A stretch of DNA of 8,943 nt from Prevotellaceae bacterium (GCA_031257655.1 JAIROF010000042.1:1-8943), one strand, 5' to 3'. Counted from the stretch's first letter, positions 1 through 7,261 are shown. Numbers and translations are program-made. Notes: generated by a model not told the origin, from the letters alone.

Positions 1-734
1 GCTACGGCAATGGTGGTGCCGCCGCCCATGAACGGGTCGAGCACAAGGTCGCCCTCGTTGCTGGCCATTTTAATAATACGCTCAAGTAAGGCAAACGGTT
101 TTTGGGTGGGATAGCCAATATTATTCGAACTACCTTTTGGAAAACGAGCAGCTATGGCAATGTCCGACCACCAGTCTTCAGGTACTTTTCCTTTTGTATA
201 GTCGTCCGGCGACAAACGCGTTCCATCATTTTCAACAAATCCTCCGCTATGCGGTGAGCCTCCTTTGTATGCCATCAGTATCTGTTCCTTGTTAAACCGC
301 CAATGCTTGTCACTTTTTGAATACCAGAAAATGATGTCGTGTTTCCGGTTGAGCTGCCTCATATAGGGAGACCCAGGCCCCGTGTAACACCATATAATTT
401 CATTACGGAAATTATTTCGCCCAAAAATCTTATCCAAAATCTCCACCCTGATGTAGGCGTCGGCGTGCCAGTCGCAGTGCAAAAAGATGCTGCCGGTGGG
501 CTTGAGCACGCGGTGCATTTCTACGACCCGCTCCTTGAGCCACGCAATGTAGTGGTCAATGCCGCCAGCCCAGCGGTCTTGAAACGAGCGCACCTCGCCC
601 TCGTCGCCCCAAATGACTTCGTAGCTGCGGTTGCTGAAAAACGGCGGGTCGAGGTAGATTAAGTCCACCGCGTCGCTATCCATGCTTTTCAGCACTTCAA
701 AGCTGTCGCCGAGTATGAGCCTGTTGATGCACAT
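1..734 (-). CDS. Site-specific DNA N4/N6-methyltransferase, 3' end outside the window
   Basis: This gene transfers a methyl group from S-adenosylmethionine to an adenine (N6) or cytosine (N4) in DNA. Translating the minus strand from ATG at 734 gives 244 complete codons, still open at the window edge. The catalytic motif IV is LIYLDPPF at residues 25-32. YPTQKP lies at 208-213, and the SAM-binding motif I, VLDPFMGGGTT, at 231-241. The order, catalytic motif first and SAM motif last, is that of class beta methyltransferases; the region between (about 100-200) would hold target recognition. The start is fixed: TAA lies in frame two codons upstream (740-738), and a purine-rich AAAAGGAAA sits about 10 bases before ATG. 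A weak TAnnTTTG-like box (TACTTTTA, 758-751) lies just upstream. No restriction enzyme gene is visible on the upstream side; the downstream side cannot be seen. DPPF does not settle adenine versus cytosine, although adenine is commoner for this motif. Confidence 0.93.
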   Translation of the reverse strand, partial: MCINRLILGDSFEVLKSMDSDAVDLIYLDPPFFSNRSYEVIWGDEGEVRSFQDRWAGGIDHYIAWLKERVVEMHRVLKPTGSIFLHCDWHADAYIRVEILDKIFGRNNFRNEIIWCYTGPGSPYMRQLNRKHDIIFWYSKSDKHWRFNKEQILMAYKGGSPHSGGFVENDGTRLSPDDYTKGKVPEDWWSDIAIAARFPKGSSNNIGYPTQKPFALLERIIKMASNEGDLVLDPFMGGGTTIAV

Positions 735-790
735 GGGTTATTTTTCCTTTTAAAAGTACTTTCCGAGCAGCTCTTGCAGGGGTGATTTCC

Positions 791-843
791 GAAAAATGGA
801 GGGTTGAGGCAGGCTGACGCCGCCTTACCCTCCACGTTTTTTT
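791..843 (-). terminator. Rho-independent terminator, likely bidirectional
   Basis: GGAGGGT (798-804) pairs with ACCCTCC (827-833). The interior folds further through AGGC/GCCT and GGC/GCC. On the minus strand the stem is followed by a short U tract (complement of 796-792), and on the plus strand by seven T (837-843). It lies 170 bp past the stop of the acyl-CoA synthetase and 57 bp before the methyltransferase start, so it most likely ends the synthetase transcript and gives the methyltransferase its own promoter. Confidence 0.75.
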
Positions 844-1003
844 CAGCATTTCGAGATGGTAGCCGGCCAAGCGCTTGCCTATGGCTATTGCTCGTCCGGC
901 TTTTCGCTAAGTAGCGGAAAATCTTGCAGGCAAAGGTCGCTATTTTTGCGCAAAAAAGCAAGCGCAGGGCAAAAACTATCGCCCTGTCCGGCTATCAAGA
1001 TGC

Positions 1004-2650
1004 TCAATCCTCCGTGTGTATCGACTTCACGTTTTCCAGCCCCAGCTCTTTGGCTGCGATTTCGCGCATTTCCGCCTTGCGAATTTTTCCGGCGGCGGTC
1101 ATGGGGAACTCCTCGACGAACTTCCAGTACTTGGGCGTTTTGAAGGTAGCGATGCGCCCCTTGCAGTAGCGCGCCAGCTCCTCTTCGCCGTAGTCGAAGC
1201 CGGGCTGCCGCTTTACCCACGCCATTACCTCTTCGCCGTACTTTTCGCTGGGCACGCCAATCACCTGCACATCCTGAATGCCCTCGTGCTTGATGAGGAA
1301 ATCCTCAATCTCCTTGGGCGATATGTTTTCGCCGCCGCGAATGATGATGTCCTTCGTTCGCCCAACGATGGCCACGTAGCCTTCGTCGTCCATCACCGCC
1401 ACGTCGCCGGAGTGCATCCAGCCGTTGCGGTCGATGACCTTTGCGGTGCCTTCGCTGTCGTTCCAGTAGCCCAGCATGACGGAGTATCCGCGCGTGCAGA
1501 GCTCGCCGCGCTCGCCGCGGGGCACGATTTTACCGGTTTTGGGGTCTATGATTTTGATTTCCACGTGGGGGTGCACCTTTCCTACGGTTGCGGTGCGCTT
1601 GTCCACGGGGTCGTTGTACATGCTCTGCGTAGAAACGGGCGATGTTTCGGTCATGCCGTAGCAGATGGTAACCTCTTTCATGTTCATCTTGGCAATCACC
1701 TGCTCCATGGAGTCCACCGGGCAGGGCGACCCCGCCATGATGCCGGTGCGCAGGGAGGAGAAATCGTAGCGGCTAAAGTTGGGGTGCGCCAGCTCGGCTA
1801 TGAACATGGTTGGCACGCCGTAGAGCGCCGTGCACTTTTCCTCCTGCACCGTTTTCATCACCAGCTCCGGCTCAAAGACCTCTCCCGGGATAACCATGCA
1901 GGCGCCGTGGGTAATGCAGGCCAGGTTGGCCAGCACCATGCCGAAGCAGTGGTAAAACGGCACGGGGATGCACACGCGGTCTTGCTCGGAGAAGCGCTGC
2001 CCTTCGCCAATGAAGAACCCGTTGTTCACCACGTTGTGGTGGGTGAGCGTAGCGCCCTTTGGAAGCCCCGTGGTGCCGGAGGTGTACTGAATGTTGATGG
2101 GGTCGTCGAAGCTGAGCGACGCCTCGCGCTCCGCCAGCTCCGCGTCCGAAACGCTTTTGCCCAGCTCCAGAAACTTGCCCCAGCTGCGGTCGAGTATCAC
2201 CGTGCGGTTGGAGGGGTAGGGGCAGTGGGGGCGGATGGTGTTCAGGATGTCAACGTAGTCGGTTGACCTGAACTTTTGCGCCGAAATGAGCAGGTTGACC
2301 TCCGACTGCTTGAGCACAAACTCTACGCCCTCGTTTTTGAAGCCCGGGTTGATGTTCACCATGATGGCGCCGATGCGCGGGGTGGCGAACTGCGTAATGA
2401 TCCACTCGTAGCGGTTTGCCGCCCAGATGGCGACGCGGTCGCCCTTTTTTACGCCCGCCGCCATGAGCGCTTTGGCCAGCAGGGTAGTTTGCTCCCACAG
2501 CTCCCGGTAGGTAGCGCGGTAGCCTTGCTCCACTACCACGAGCGCCTCGCGGTCGCCGTGCTGCTCAACGGTGCGCAGCAGCGCCTCGCCAATGGTTTCG
2601 CCACGGAGCGCAATATTGCCCGTGCCGTTTGCATAAGATAGCTCTTTCAT
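1004..2650 (-). CDS. AMP-binding acyl-CoA synthetase (ACSF2/FadD-like)
   Basis: This enzyme activates a carboxylic acid, probably a medium- or long-chain fatty acid, with ATP and then coenzyme A, passing through an acyl-adenylate. The 548 residues match the usual family length and carry the full motif set. These are the P-loop YTSGTTGLPKG (189-199), YGMTETS (331-337), HSGD (413-416), the hinge region GRTKDIIIRGGEN (430-442) and PMTAAGKIRK (516-525), with K522 as the expected catalytic lysine. The C-terminal domain (GENISPKEIEDF, VIGVPSEKYGEE, FKTPKYWKFV) resembles ACSF2-type ligases more than acetyl-CoA synthetase. There is no signal peptide or membrane segment, so the protein should be cytoplasmic. 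ATG at 2650 has no clear Shine-Dalgarno sequence, as is common in this phylum. The gene stands alone, with a terminator downstream. The exact acyl substrate cannot be read from sequence. Confidence 0.93.
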   Translation of the reverse strand: MKELSYANGTGNIALRGETIGEALLRTVEQHGDREALVVVEQGYRATYRELWEQTTLLAKALMAAGVKKGDRVAIWAANRYEWIITQFATPRIGAIMVNINPGFKNEGVEFVLKQSEVNLLISAQKFRSTDYVDILNTIRPHCPYPSNRTVILDRSWGKFLELGKSVSDAELAEREASLSFDDPINIQYTSGTTGLPKGATLTHHNVVNNGFFIGEGQRFSEQDRVCIPVPFYHCFGMVLANLACITHGACMVIPGEVFEPELVMKTVQEEKCTALYGVPTMFIAELAHPNFSRYDFSSLRTGIMAGSPCPVDSMEQVIAKMNMKEVTICYGMTETSPVSTQSMYNDPVDKRTATVGKVHPHVEIKIIDPKTGKIVPRGERGELCTRGYSVMLGYWNDSEGTAKVIDRNGWMHSGDVAVMDDEGYVAIVGRTKDIIIRGGENISPKEIEDFLIKHEGIQDVQVIGVPSEKYGEEVMAWVKRQPGFDYGEEELARYCKGRIATFKTPKYWKFVEEFPMTAAGKIRKAEMREIAAKELGLENVKSIHTED

Positions 2651-2732
2651 CTTTCAACAATTAATTTTAAAGGATTAAACAATTCATCAAACTCTGACAG
2701 GATTTACCCTGACATAATTTTATTCAACTTTT

Positions 2733-2870
2733 CCGTGGGGTTTTACTTCCACGCTATGGTATGTAACCGCCGTTGCAGGGGTTGTAAATATCTTGCGACA
2801 AATGTTTACGCCGCCGTGGGGTTTTCCCCACGCTAAGGTATCCAGTCGCCCTTTCAGGGCTTGTAAATGC
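2733..2870. repeat. Two direct repeat units, about 81-bp period
   Basis: Unit 1 (2733-2790) and unit 2 (2814-2870) share CCGTGGGGTTTT, CCACGCTA-GGTAT, a CGCC...CAGGG block and TTGTAAAT. Unit 2 has an exact hairpin CGTGGGG-TTTT-CCCCACG (2815-2832) and a small one, GCCCT-TTC-AGGGC. Unit 1 keeps only a partial version. Nothing here reads as a protein. Just upstream, at 2672-2715, are AGGATT and CTGACA motifs, each present twice. The function is unknown; it resembles dispersed intergenic repeats of this phylum. Confidence 0.7.
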
Positions 2871-2992
2871 TTTGCGCCAAGGTGCGATTTTCCGCGGGAC
2901 GGTACGGATGTTTTCAAATTCTCAATTCAACCTTCGAAAGTTGTTTTTGCAAAGCAATAAAAATCAGCGCTTTTGTGTTATATCATTCTGTA

Positions 2993-3127
2993 AGACCTCA
3001 CCCCCAGCCCCTCTCCAAAGGAGAGGGGTGGCTTGCGCCGAAGTTCGAGTCCCTGCTCCCCTCTCCTTTGTAGAGGGGCCGGGGGTGAGGTCTAATAGAT
3101 GGCCTCCACACAAATAACGGTAGAACC
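2993..3127. repeat. Large inverted repeat with two internal hairpins (copy 1)
   Basis: AGACCTCACCCCC (2993-3005) and GGGGGTGAGGTCT (3081-3093) are exact inverted ends of a 101-bp element. Inside are the hairpins CCCCTCTCC-AAA-GGAGAGGGG (3008-3028) and CCCCTCT...AGAGGGG (3058-3078). The right flank, ACAAATAACGGTAGAACC (3110-3127), recurs beside copy 2 at 5843-5860. A T-arm-like GTTCGAGTCC occurs in the middle (3043-3052), but no tRNA fold accompanies it. Similar CCTCACCCCC...GGAGAGGGG elements are common intergenic repeats in many bacteria. Confidence 0.85.
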
Positions 3128-3784
3128 ATATCCACTGCGAAACATCAGTACCTAATAATTCGAAAACATAAAAACAAAGAAAATTCATTCACAAAACCGC
3201 TGATTTTTAGCGCTTTACAAAAAGCATATTTATTGCAAAATGCTTGTATCTAATGAATTAAATAGCTTGCGAAGGCTAAGCTTTTTATTCTGCGCTGTTG
3301 ATATTAATGCCCCTTAACGGGCAATGCACAAAATATACTACGCGAGGCATGAAGTATATTTAGCTTTCGATATAATTTAGCTTTTTATATAATATATTTC
3401 AGGTGCGGCAAGCGTACATTTTTTTTTCGATACGCTTACACCCATCGCTGCTCACCCTACGCGCTATTTTACAATGCATTGCCCAATCGCACCCGGCAAG
3501 CTGTGCAGCGGTCAAAGTAGCCGCTGCATCTTCGTCAACGCCACTGCCAAAATTTTCTTTTCGATAAGCAGCGGCTTTTGCAGCTACGCTACCTTCTATT
3601 TCCGCTGCAAAAATAGCTGACTTATTGTCATACTCCAAACCAAATTGCCTATATGCAGATGATATTCAACGCATAAATTACAAAATAAAATTTTTATTAC
3701 CAAATATTTACATGCGATTTACATGTTACGTCCAACAAAAATTTTACAAAAGCTGGGATTGTTGATAAAATATCGGCAAAACTA
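3128..3784. other. AT-rich intergenic stretch, no convincing gene
   Basis: This stretch holds small structures but no gene I can support. There is a hairpin AAATATACT...AGTATATTT (3331-3339 with 3353-3361, 13-base loop) and a small GCCC...GGGC hairpin near 3310-3322. ATTTACATG is directly repeated at 3706 and 3717, an 11-bp spacing that puts both on one face of the helix about 80 bp upstream of the promoter at 3785. A minus-strand frame at 3399-3638 is open for 79 codons, but it needs a TTG start and resembles nothing I know. The region 3450-3630 is richer in GC than its surroundings and could be a gene remnant. Confidence 0.5.
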
Positions 3785-3815
3785 TTGCAAGTCAACCTGT
3801 TTTGTGCTATTTTTG
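3785..3815 (+). promoter_or_regulatory. Bacteroidota-type promoter for the lipoprotein gene
   Basis: TTG at 3785-3787 and TATTTTTG (TAnnTTTG) at 3808-3815 are separated by 20 bases. This matches the -33/-7 consensus of Bacteroidota sigma factor promoters. Transcription would begin near 3821, leaving a 5' leader of about 65 bases before ATG at 3886. It probably drives both 3886-4728 and 4772-5332. Confidence 0.75.
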
Positions 3816-3885
3816 CGAAGTCAAAAGCGGAATGCTGCGACAAAAAAGTAAAGCTATTTATTCATTTTTATTTTAAAAAAAAATC

Positions 3886-4728
3886 ATGAAAAGATTTATT
3901 CATTTCATCATCGCCGTACAAGTAATGTGCGCAGGATTTTTGAGCTGTAACCGCAACACCACCGCGCCGATTATCTCATTTGGCGAAAATAATATCACCG
4001 AAGATGCTGTTGAAGTTGGCGGCAGTAAGGATGTGCTGGTGGTCATCAAAGCGGCCGCTAAGCTCAAAGAGGTAAAGTACCTCAAGAAGCGGGTAAACGG
4101 CGAAGAAATTCCCAGCAAAAACATCACCAAGTTTAGCAACCCCAAAAAATTTGAAAGCACCATCACGCTGAGCGACATAACGTCGGACATCGTGCTTGTG
4201 GTGGAGGCAACCGACAAAAGAAACCGCACCACCACCGCCGAATTTCTGGTAAAAACCAACCGCCACCCGACGAGCCAAAGCAACCTTCTGCTGGGCTTTA
4301 ACATGCTCAACTCGCTGGGCAGCTCCTACTCCGTAAAGCAGAGCAAGGTGCTGCTGCTCCCCGAAGCAAAGGAGGCTCAGCAGGACGTGGACTTTATGTT
4401 CTTCTACGGCAAAGAGAACGGCGTGACCGTTGCCGCCCCTGCCGACGAGGTGGCAACGCGCGTGTTCAACAACTCCAGCTACGGCGTGCAAACGTGGACC
4501 AACCGCAACACAACGCGCTTCGTAAAGGTCAACCTCGACTACGACACGGCCTCCGCCTCGGACATCACCAAGGCGCTGGAGGAAGCCGGCAGCAGCATGG
4601 TAAACCACCTGAGCAACAACGACGTGGTGGCCTTTCAAACCGCCTCGGGGCAAATCGGCCTCCTCAAAGCGTTCAACATAGGCCCCAACAGCGCCTCCAC
4701 CCTCAACGTAAGCGTGCGCACCATTTGA
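3886..4728 (+). CDS. Lipoprotein with Ig-like domain, function unknown
   Basis: The product is a 280-residue exported lipoprotein that I cannot assign to a named family. A signal peptide (MKRFIHFIIAVQVMCAGFLSC) ends in lipobox FLSC, with lipidated C21. The residues after the cysteine, NRNTT, lack the acidic cluster that sends many Bacteroidota lipoproteins to the cell surface, so an inner-facing, periplasmic position is more likely. Residues about 28-123 look like one beta-sandwich, ending in an Ig-like strand with VVEATDKRNRTTTAEFLV. Residues about 130-280 form a second region with DFMFFYGKENG (169-179), NNSSYGVQTWTNRNTTRF (195-212) and a closing DVVAFQTASGQIGLLKAF (246-263), a pattern I associate with Bacteroidota lipoproteins. 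The AT-rich leader has no Shine-Dalgarno sequence. ATG 3886 is chosen because the signal peptide starts there and a promoter lies 70 bp upstream. The unrecognised gene at 4772 follows closely. Confidence 0.9.
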   Translation: MKRFIHFIIAVQVMCAGFLSCNRNTTAPIISFGENNITEDAVEVGGSKDVLVVIKAAAKLKEVKYLKKRVNGEEIPSKNITKFSNPKKFESTITLSDITSDIVLVVEATDKRNRTTTAEFLVKTNRHPTSQSNLLLGFNMLNSLGSSYSVKQSKVLLLPEAKEAQQDVDFMFFYGKENGVTVAAPADEVATRVFNNSSYGVQTWTNRNTTRFVKVNLDYDTASASDITKALEEAGSSMVNHLSNNDVVAFQTASGQIGLLKAFNIGPNSASTLNVSVRTI

Positions 4729-4771
4729 GAGGGGGCACGTAAAGACGTAACCATATAAAGCTAAAAACGCC

Positions 4772-5332
4772 ATGGGAACAGGTATCATGGGCGCCATCCC
4801 GATTTCGTTTTGCTTCCGCAGCAGCATTTGGGGGCGATACTCGGAAAAAGATTCGCAAAAAAGCAAAGCGGAGTTTGCCCAATACGCTCCGGCAGATTTT
4901 TTTGATTTTTACACCGAAAAATCTCATGAAGAGCTGTGGGATAATGAAGTAATAAAAGTGACGTCCTACGAAATAAAGCCGGAAGCTTTGCTGCCGAGCT
5001 TCAAAGATTTTTTCTTTGAGCTCCATAAGCTGATCGGCAATAGCTCAGCTGCGAGCTGCGACAAGTTTAACGACGAATACGACGCCATTGTGGCCTCCAG
5101 CGACTTAGACAAGTTCGTGAAATACTTTGACGACCACACAGGCGCGGCGCCCACCATTTTCCCCTACTTTGGCGCGGCGCATATTGCCGGCGGCAACAAC
5201 CTGCTCGTTTACCAGGGGAGCTACAAGGCTATTCTGGAGGAAAATTCACTGCTGCTGCACATGGAGCGCTTGCTGTGGACGGCCATGAAACATCCGCTGG
5301 CAAAAGTAGTGAGAATCGGAATGTCGCTGTAG
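4772..5332 (+). CDS. Hypothetical cytoplasmic protein, probably co-transcribed
   Basis: I do not recognise this 186-residue protein. It begins MGTGIMGAIPISFCF, then becomes polar and rich in acidic and aromatic residues (FFDFYTEKSHEELWDNE, 43-59). A glycine-rich segment TIFPYFGAAHIAGGNN lies near 127-142. There is no signal peptide, membrane segment or metal-binding pattern, so it is probably soluble and cytoplasmic. It starts 43 bp after the lipoprotein stop with no terminator between, so the two likely share a transcript. The codons use GC-rich third positions like the other real genes here, which supports true coding. A start at Met6 (4787) is also possible. An inverted repeat AATGTCGCT (5320-5328) / AGCGACATT (5371-5379) spans the stop codon. 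Confidence 0.75.
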   Translation: MGTGIMGAIPISFCFRSSIWGRYSEKDSQKSKAEFAQYAPADFFDFYTEKSHEELWDNEVIKVTSYEIKPEALLPSFKDFFFELHKLIGNSSAASCDKFNDEYDAIVASSDLDKFVKYFDDHTGAAPTIFPYFGAAHIAGGNNLLVYQGSYKAILEENSLLLHMERLLWTAMKHPLAKVVRIGMSL

Positions 5333-5359
5333 GGTTTTTGGTTTTGCCCACGAGTACGC

Positions 5360-5428
5360 GAATTTTCGATAGCGACATTACGCTGCTGGCATAAAAATAT
5401 ACTTTGTTGATTATTAGATATTTGCAGC
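5360..5428. repeat. Degenerate direct repeat, unit R1, with AT-rich palindrome
   Basis: R1 starts GAATTTTCGATAGC and runs to ATATTTGCAG. It aligns along its whole length with R2 at 5518-5586, by eye about three bases in four identical. Its core, AAATAT (5395-5400) ... ATATTT (5418-5423), is palindromic around a loop containing GTTGATTAT. The AAATATACT left arm also occurs in the hairpin at 3331-3361. There is no coding signal. The function is unknown. Confidence 0.55.
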
Positions 5429-5517
5429 TTATTGATTAAATTAGTACTTCTGCAATTATCGGCTAATTACACTTCATGACGATAGCGTATGGACGCTGCC
5501 GAACTTTCTTTATCGTT

Positions 5518-5586
5518 GAATTTTCGGTAGCCTCCTTACTCTGCGCGCATAAAACATATTTTATTGATTATAATATGTTTGCAAGG
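5518..5586. repeat. Degenerate direct repeat, unit R2, with AT-rich palindrome
   Basis: R2 is the second copy, 158 bp after R1. It starts GAATTTTCGGTAGC and contains an exact 9-bp inverted repeat, AAACATATT (5552-5560) and AATATGTTT (5572-5580), around a loop with ATTGATTA. The palindrome is kept in both units although the stem bases differ, which suggests the fold matters. The open frame crossing this region (5476-5763) reads through repeats and is not a believable gene. Confidence 0.55.
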
Positions 5587-5624
5587 CGAGTAATTGCGTC
5601 CGCCAAAGCCATTTCGCTGCGCTT

Positions 5625-5703
5625 CTCCGTGAAGCCTCTGAGCTCCTCTGCGCAAATAATTTCACAGCGGTGCACGGAAGCTTCACAGAGGTGCACGGAG
5701 AGC
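5625..5703. repeat. Short tandem repeat TTCACAGMGGTGCACGGA with inverted partner
   Basis: Two units, TTCACAGCGGTGCACGGA (5661-5678) and TTCACAGAGGTGCACGGA (5682-5699), lie in tandem with a 21-bp period. CTCCGTGAAGCCTCTG just upstream (about 5625-5640) is their partial reverse complement, so the stretch can fold back on itself. Such CACAGAGG...CACGGAG repeats are familiar intergenic sequence in Bacteroidota and produce false short proteins. No gene is supported here. Confidence 0.65.
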
Positions 5704-5792
5704 TTACGCCAAAATTTGTTTGGCCGCATTGGCTCTACCGTTACTTGCGTGAAGGCCATCTAAATAATTAAATTACTGCACATTCTACAGTT

Positions 5793-5860
5793 AGACCTCA
5801 CCCCCGGCCCCTCTCCAAAGGAGAGGGGAGCAGGGACTCGAAACAAATAACGGTAGAACC
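5793..5860. repeat. Dispersed inverted-repeat element (copy 2)
   Basis: Positions 5793-5842 match the reverse complement of 3044-3093 in copy 1 at 49 of 50 bases. They include hairpin CCCCTCTCC-AAA-GGAGAGGGG (5808-5828). Immediately after comes ACAAATAACGGTAGAACC (5843-5860), which also flanks copy 1 but in the same, not the opposite, orientation. Copy 2 therefore looks like half an element whose core is flipped relative to copy 1. Confidence 0.85.
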
Positions 5861-5958
5861 GAATTTATAGCAGCATAAAAAAGCACGCAAGTAAAGAGAA
5901 TTAGCGTAATTTGAGAATAAGACGAAAATTAACAAGTTGATTAACCAATAAATAACGT

Positions 5959-5983
5959 AAAGGAGCTTGCCAACGAAAGCTCC
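5959..5983 (+). promoter_or_regulatory. Hairpin containing AAAGGAG just before the channel gene
   Basis: GGAGCTT (5962-5968) and AAGCTCC (5977-5983) form an exact 7-bp stem with an 8-base loop, three bases before ATG 5987. The left arm includes the only good Shine-Dalgarno-like sequence nearby (AAAGGAG, 5959-5965), which the stem would hide. Its 21-base distance to ATG 5987 is long for a ribosome site, and Bacteroidota rely little on such sites. There is no T tract, so it is not a terminator. Confidence 0.4.
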
Positions 5984-5986
5984 ACC

Positions 5987-7261
5987 ATGCCTGCCATGCT
6001 GCTACTTTACCACGTAAATTTTAACATGTCGCACCCGTCGCCGCTGTCGGGGTGGAATATGCCGTATAAGCTGTGGCTATCGGAATTTATACAACCGGAA
6101 AGCCGGGCCGATTTTGCCTACGTCGCGTCGGCGTTTTTGCTGTGCCTGCTTGCGTCCATGCTGTGCTACAAGCTGGGCAAGTGGGCTATCTACAAGCTCG
6201 CCAGCCTGCTGATAAAAAAACAGAACAGCAAAGTGGTGGCCTCGCTCAAGTCAAAAAAGTTTTTTTCGTACCTGTGCTACTACTTTCCGCTGCTGGTGTT
6301 CAAGTATAACTTTAGCCTGATATTTACCTCCGAGCAGTCGGCCAAAGTAGCGGGCAGCATCTACCGGATTGCGGCGGTGCTGCTGCTGGCGCTGGTGGTC
6401 AACGCCATCCTCAACACGATTGTAGACCTTAACCGGCGCCAGGAGGCCCGGCGGTCGAAGCCTATCCGGGGGCTGGTGCAGTTTGCGCAAATCATCCTCT
6501 ACTTTTTTTGCCTCATCTTTTGCATCGCCATTGCCATCGACAAGTCGCCCTTTGCGCTGCTTGCCGGGCTGGGGGCGGCGTCGGCGCTCATAATGCTCAT
6601 CTTTAAGGACAGCATCACGGGGCTGGTGGCGGGCGCGCAGCTCTCCTTCAACCACATGCTGCAAATTGGCGACTGGATATCGCTGCCAAGCTACGACGTG
6701 GACGGCGAAATTGTGGACATCACGCTCACCTCGGTCAAGGTGTGCAACTGGGACAAGAGCGTCTCTACCGTGCCTACCTACAGCTTGGTGGTGAGCGATT
6801 CGGTGAAGAACTGGCGGTACATGAAGGAGGCCGGCATTCGCCGCATTTCGCGCGCCATCCTCATAGACGCGCGCACCGTCCGCTTCTGCACGCCCGAAAT
6901 GCTGGCGCAATACCGCACCCTAAGCGGCGCCGACGAAGCGCCAAAGCCCGCCAAGCCCGGCAGCCACCTCCCGACAGAAGGCGCGGAAACGCCGAATTTT
7001 GCCGCCATTACCAACCTCGGCGCGTTCCGGGCGTACATTTACCGCTACCTGGAGCACAAAAGCGGCATACGGGCGGATTTGGACGTTGTTGTGAAGCAAA
7101 AAGAGATGTCGGCCAGCGGGCTCCCGCTCGAAATAACCTGCTTTGCCGGCGCTACCGATACCAAACCCTTTGAAACGATACAATCGGACGTCTTTGACCA
7201 CCTCATCGCCATTGCACCCGCCTTTGACCTGAAGCTGTTCCAAATGGAAGGCAGAATGTAG
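5987..7261 (+). CDS. MscS-family mechanosensitive channel, YbdG-like
   Basis: This is a small-conductance mechanosensitive ion channel of the inner membrane that opens under osmotic downshock. The 424 residues are close to the length of E. coli YbdG. Hydrophobic segments lie near 42-62, 93-112, 122-146 and 162-184. The pore helix is glycine- and alanine-rich (FALLAGLGAASALIMLIFKDSITG, about 189-212). The cytoplasmic beta domain follows, with QIGDWISLPSYDVDGEIVDI (226-245) and the YbdG hallmark VKVCNWDKSVSTVPTYSLVVSDSVKNWR (250-277). RFCTPEML (299-306) and FETIQSDVFDHLIA (395-408) also match that subgroup. ATG 5987 gives the longest frame; Met4, Met14 or Met25 (6059) could also serve as start. 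The family usually ends several residues after the FQ at 418-419. Here the tail is MEGRM, and its last codons and stop are made by a 7-bp repeat array, so the native end may have been lost. Confidence 0.92.
   Translation: MPAMLLLYHVNFNMSHPSPLSGWNMPYKLWLSEFIQPESRADFAYVASAFLLCLLASMLCYKLGKWAIYKLASLLIKKQNSKVVASLKSKKFFSYLCYYFPLLVFKYNFSLIFTSEQSAKVAGSIYRIAAVLLLALVVNAILNTIVDLNRRQEARRSKPIRGLVQFAQIILYFFCLIFCIAIAIDKSPFALLAGLGAASALIMLIFKDSITGLVAGAQLSFNHMLQIGDWISLPSYDVDGEIVDITLTSVKVCNWDKSVSTVPTYSLVVSDSVKNWRYMKEAGIRRISRAILIDARTVRFCTPEMLAQYRTLSGADEAPKPAKPGSHLPTEGAETPNFAAITNLGAFRAYIYRYLEHKSGIRADLDVVVKQKEMSASGLPLEITCFAGATDTKPFETIQSDVFDHLIAIAPAFDLKLFQMEGRM

Noticed and set aside
941..948. TATTTTTG resembling a -7 promoter box on the plus strand
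   Set aside because: The nearest upstream TTG is only 14 bases away instead of about 20, and no plus-strand gene follows.
1016..2266. 416-codon plus-strand frame
   Set aside because: It is the antisense shadow of the acyl-CoA synthetase, histidine- and valine-rich, with no domain.
3041..3060. tRNA T-arm-like GTTCGAGTCCC
   Set aside because: No acceptor stem, D-arm or anticodon arm can be found around it; it belongs to the repeat element.
2964..3188. 74-codon minus-strand frame through the GGAGAGGGG element
   Set aside because: The product comes almost wholly from the inverted repeat; such proteins are common annotation errors.
3399..3638. 79-codon minus-strand frame
   Set aside because: It starts with TTG, has no visible promoter or ribosome site and no family resemblance. 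The region's higher GC leaves a gene remnant possible, so it is noted but not called.
3976..4866. 296-codon minus-strand frame
   Set aside because: It is the antisense shadow of the lipoprotein gene, which has a signal peptide, promoter and matching codon use.
5476..5763. 95-codon open frame on the plus strand
   Set aside because: It runs through R2 and the CACAGAGG/CACGGAG repeats, giving a repetitive, arginine- and serine-rich product typical of false frames in such repeats.
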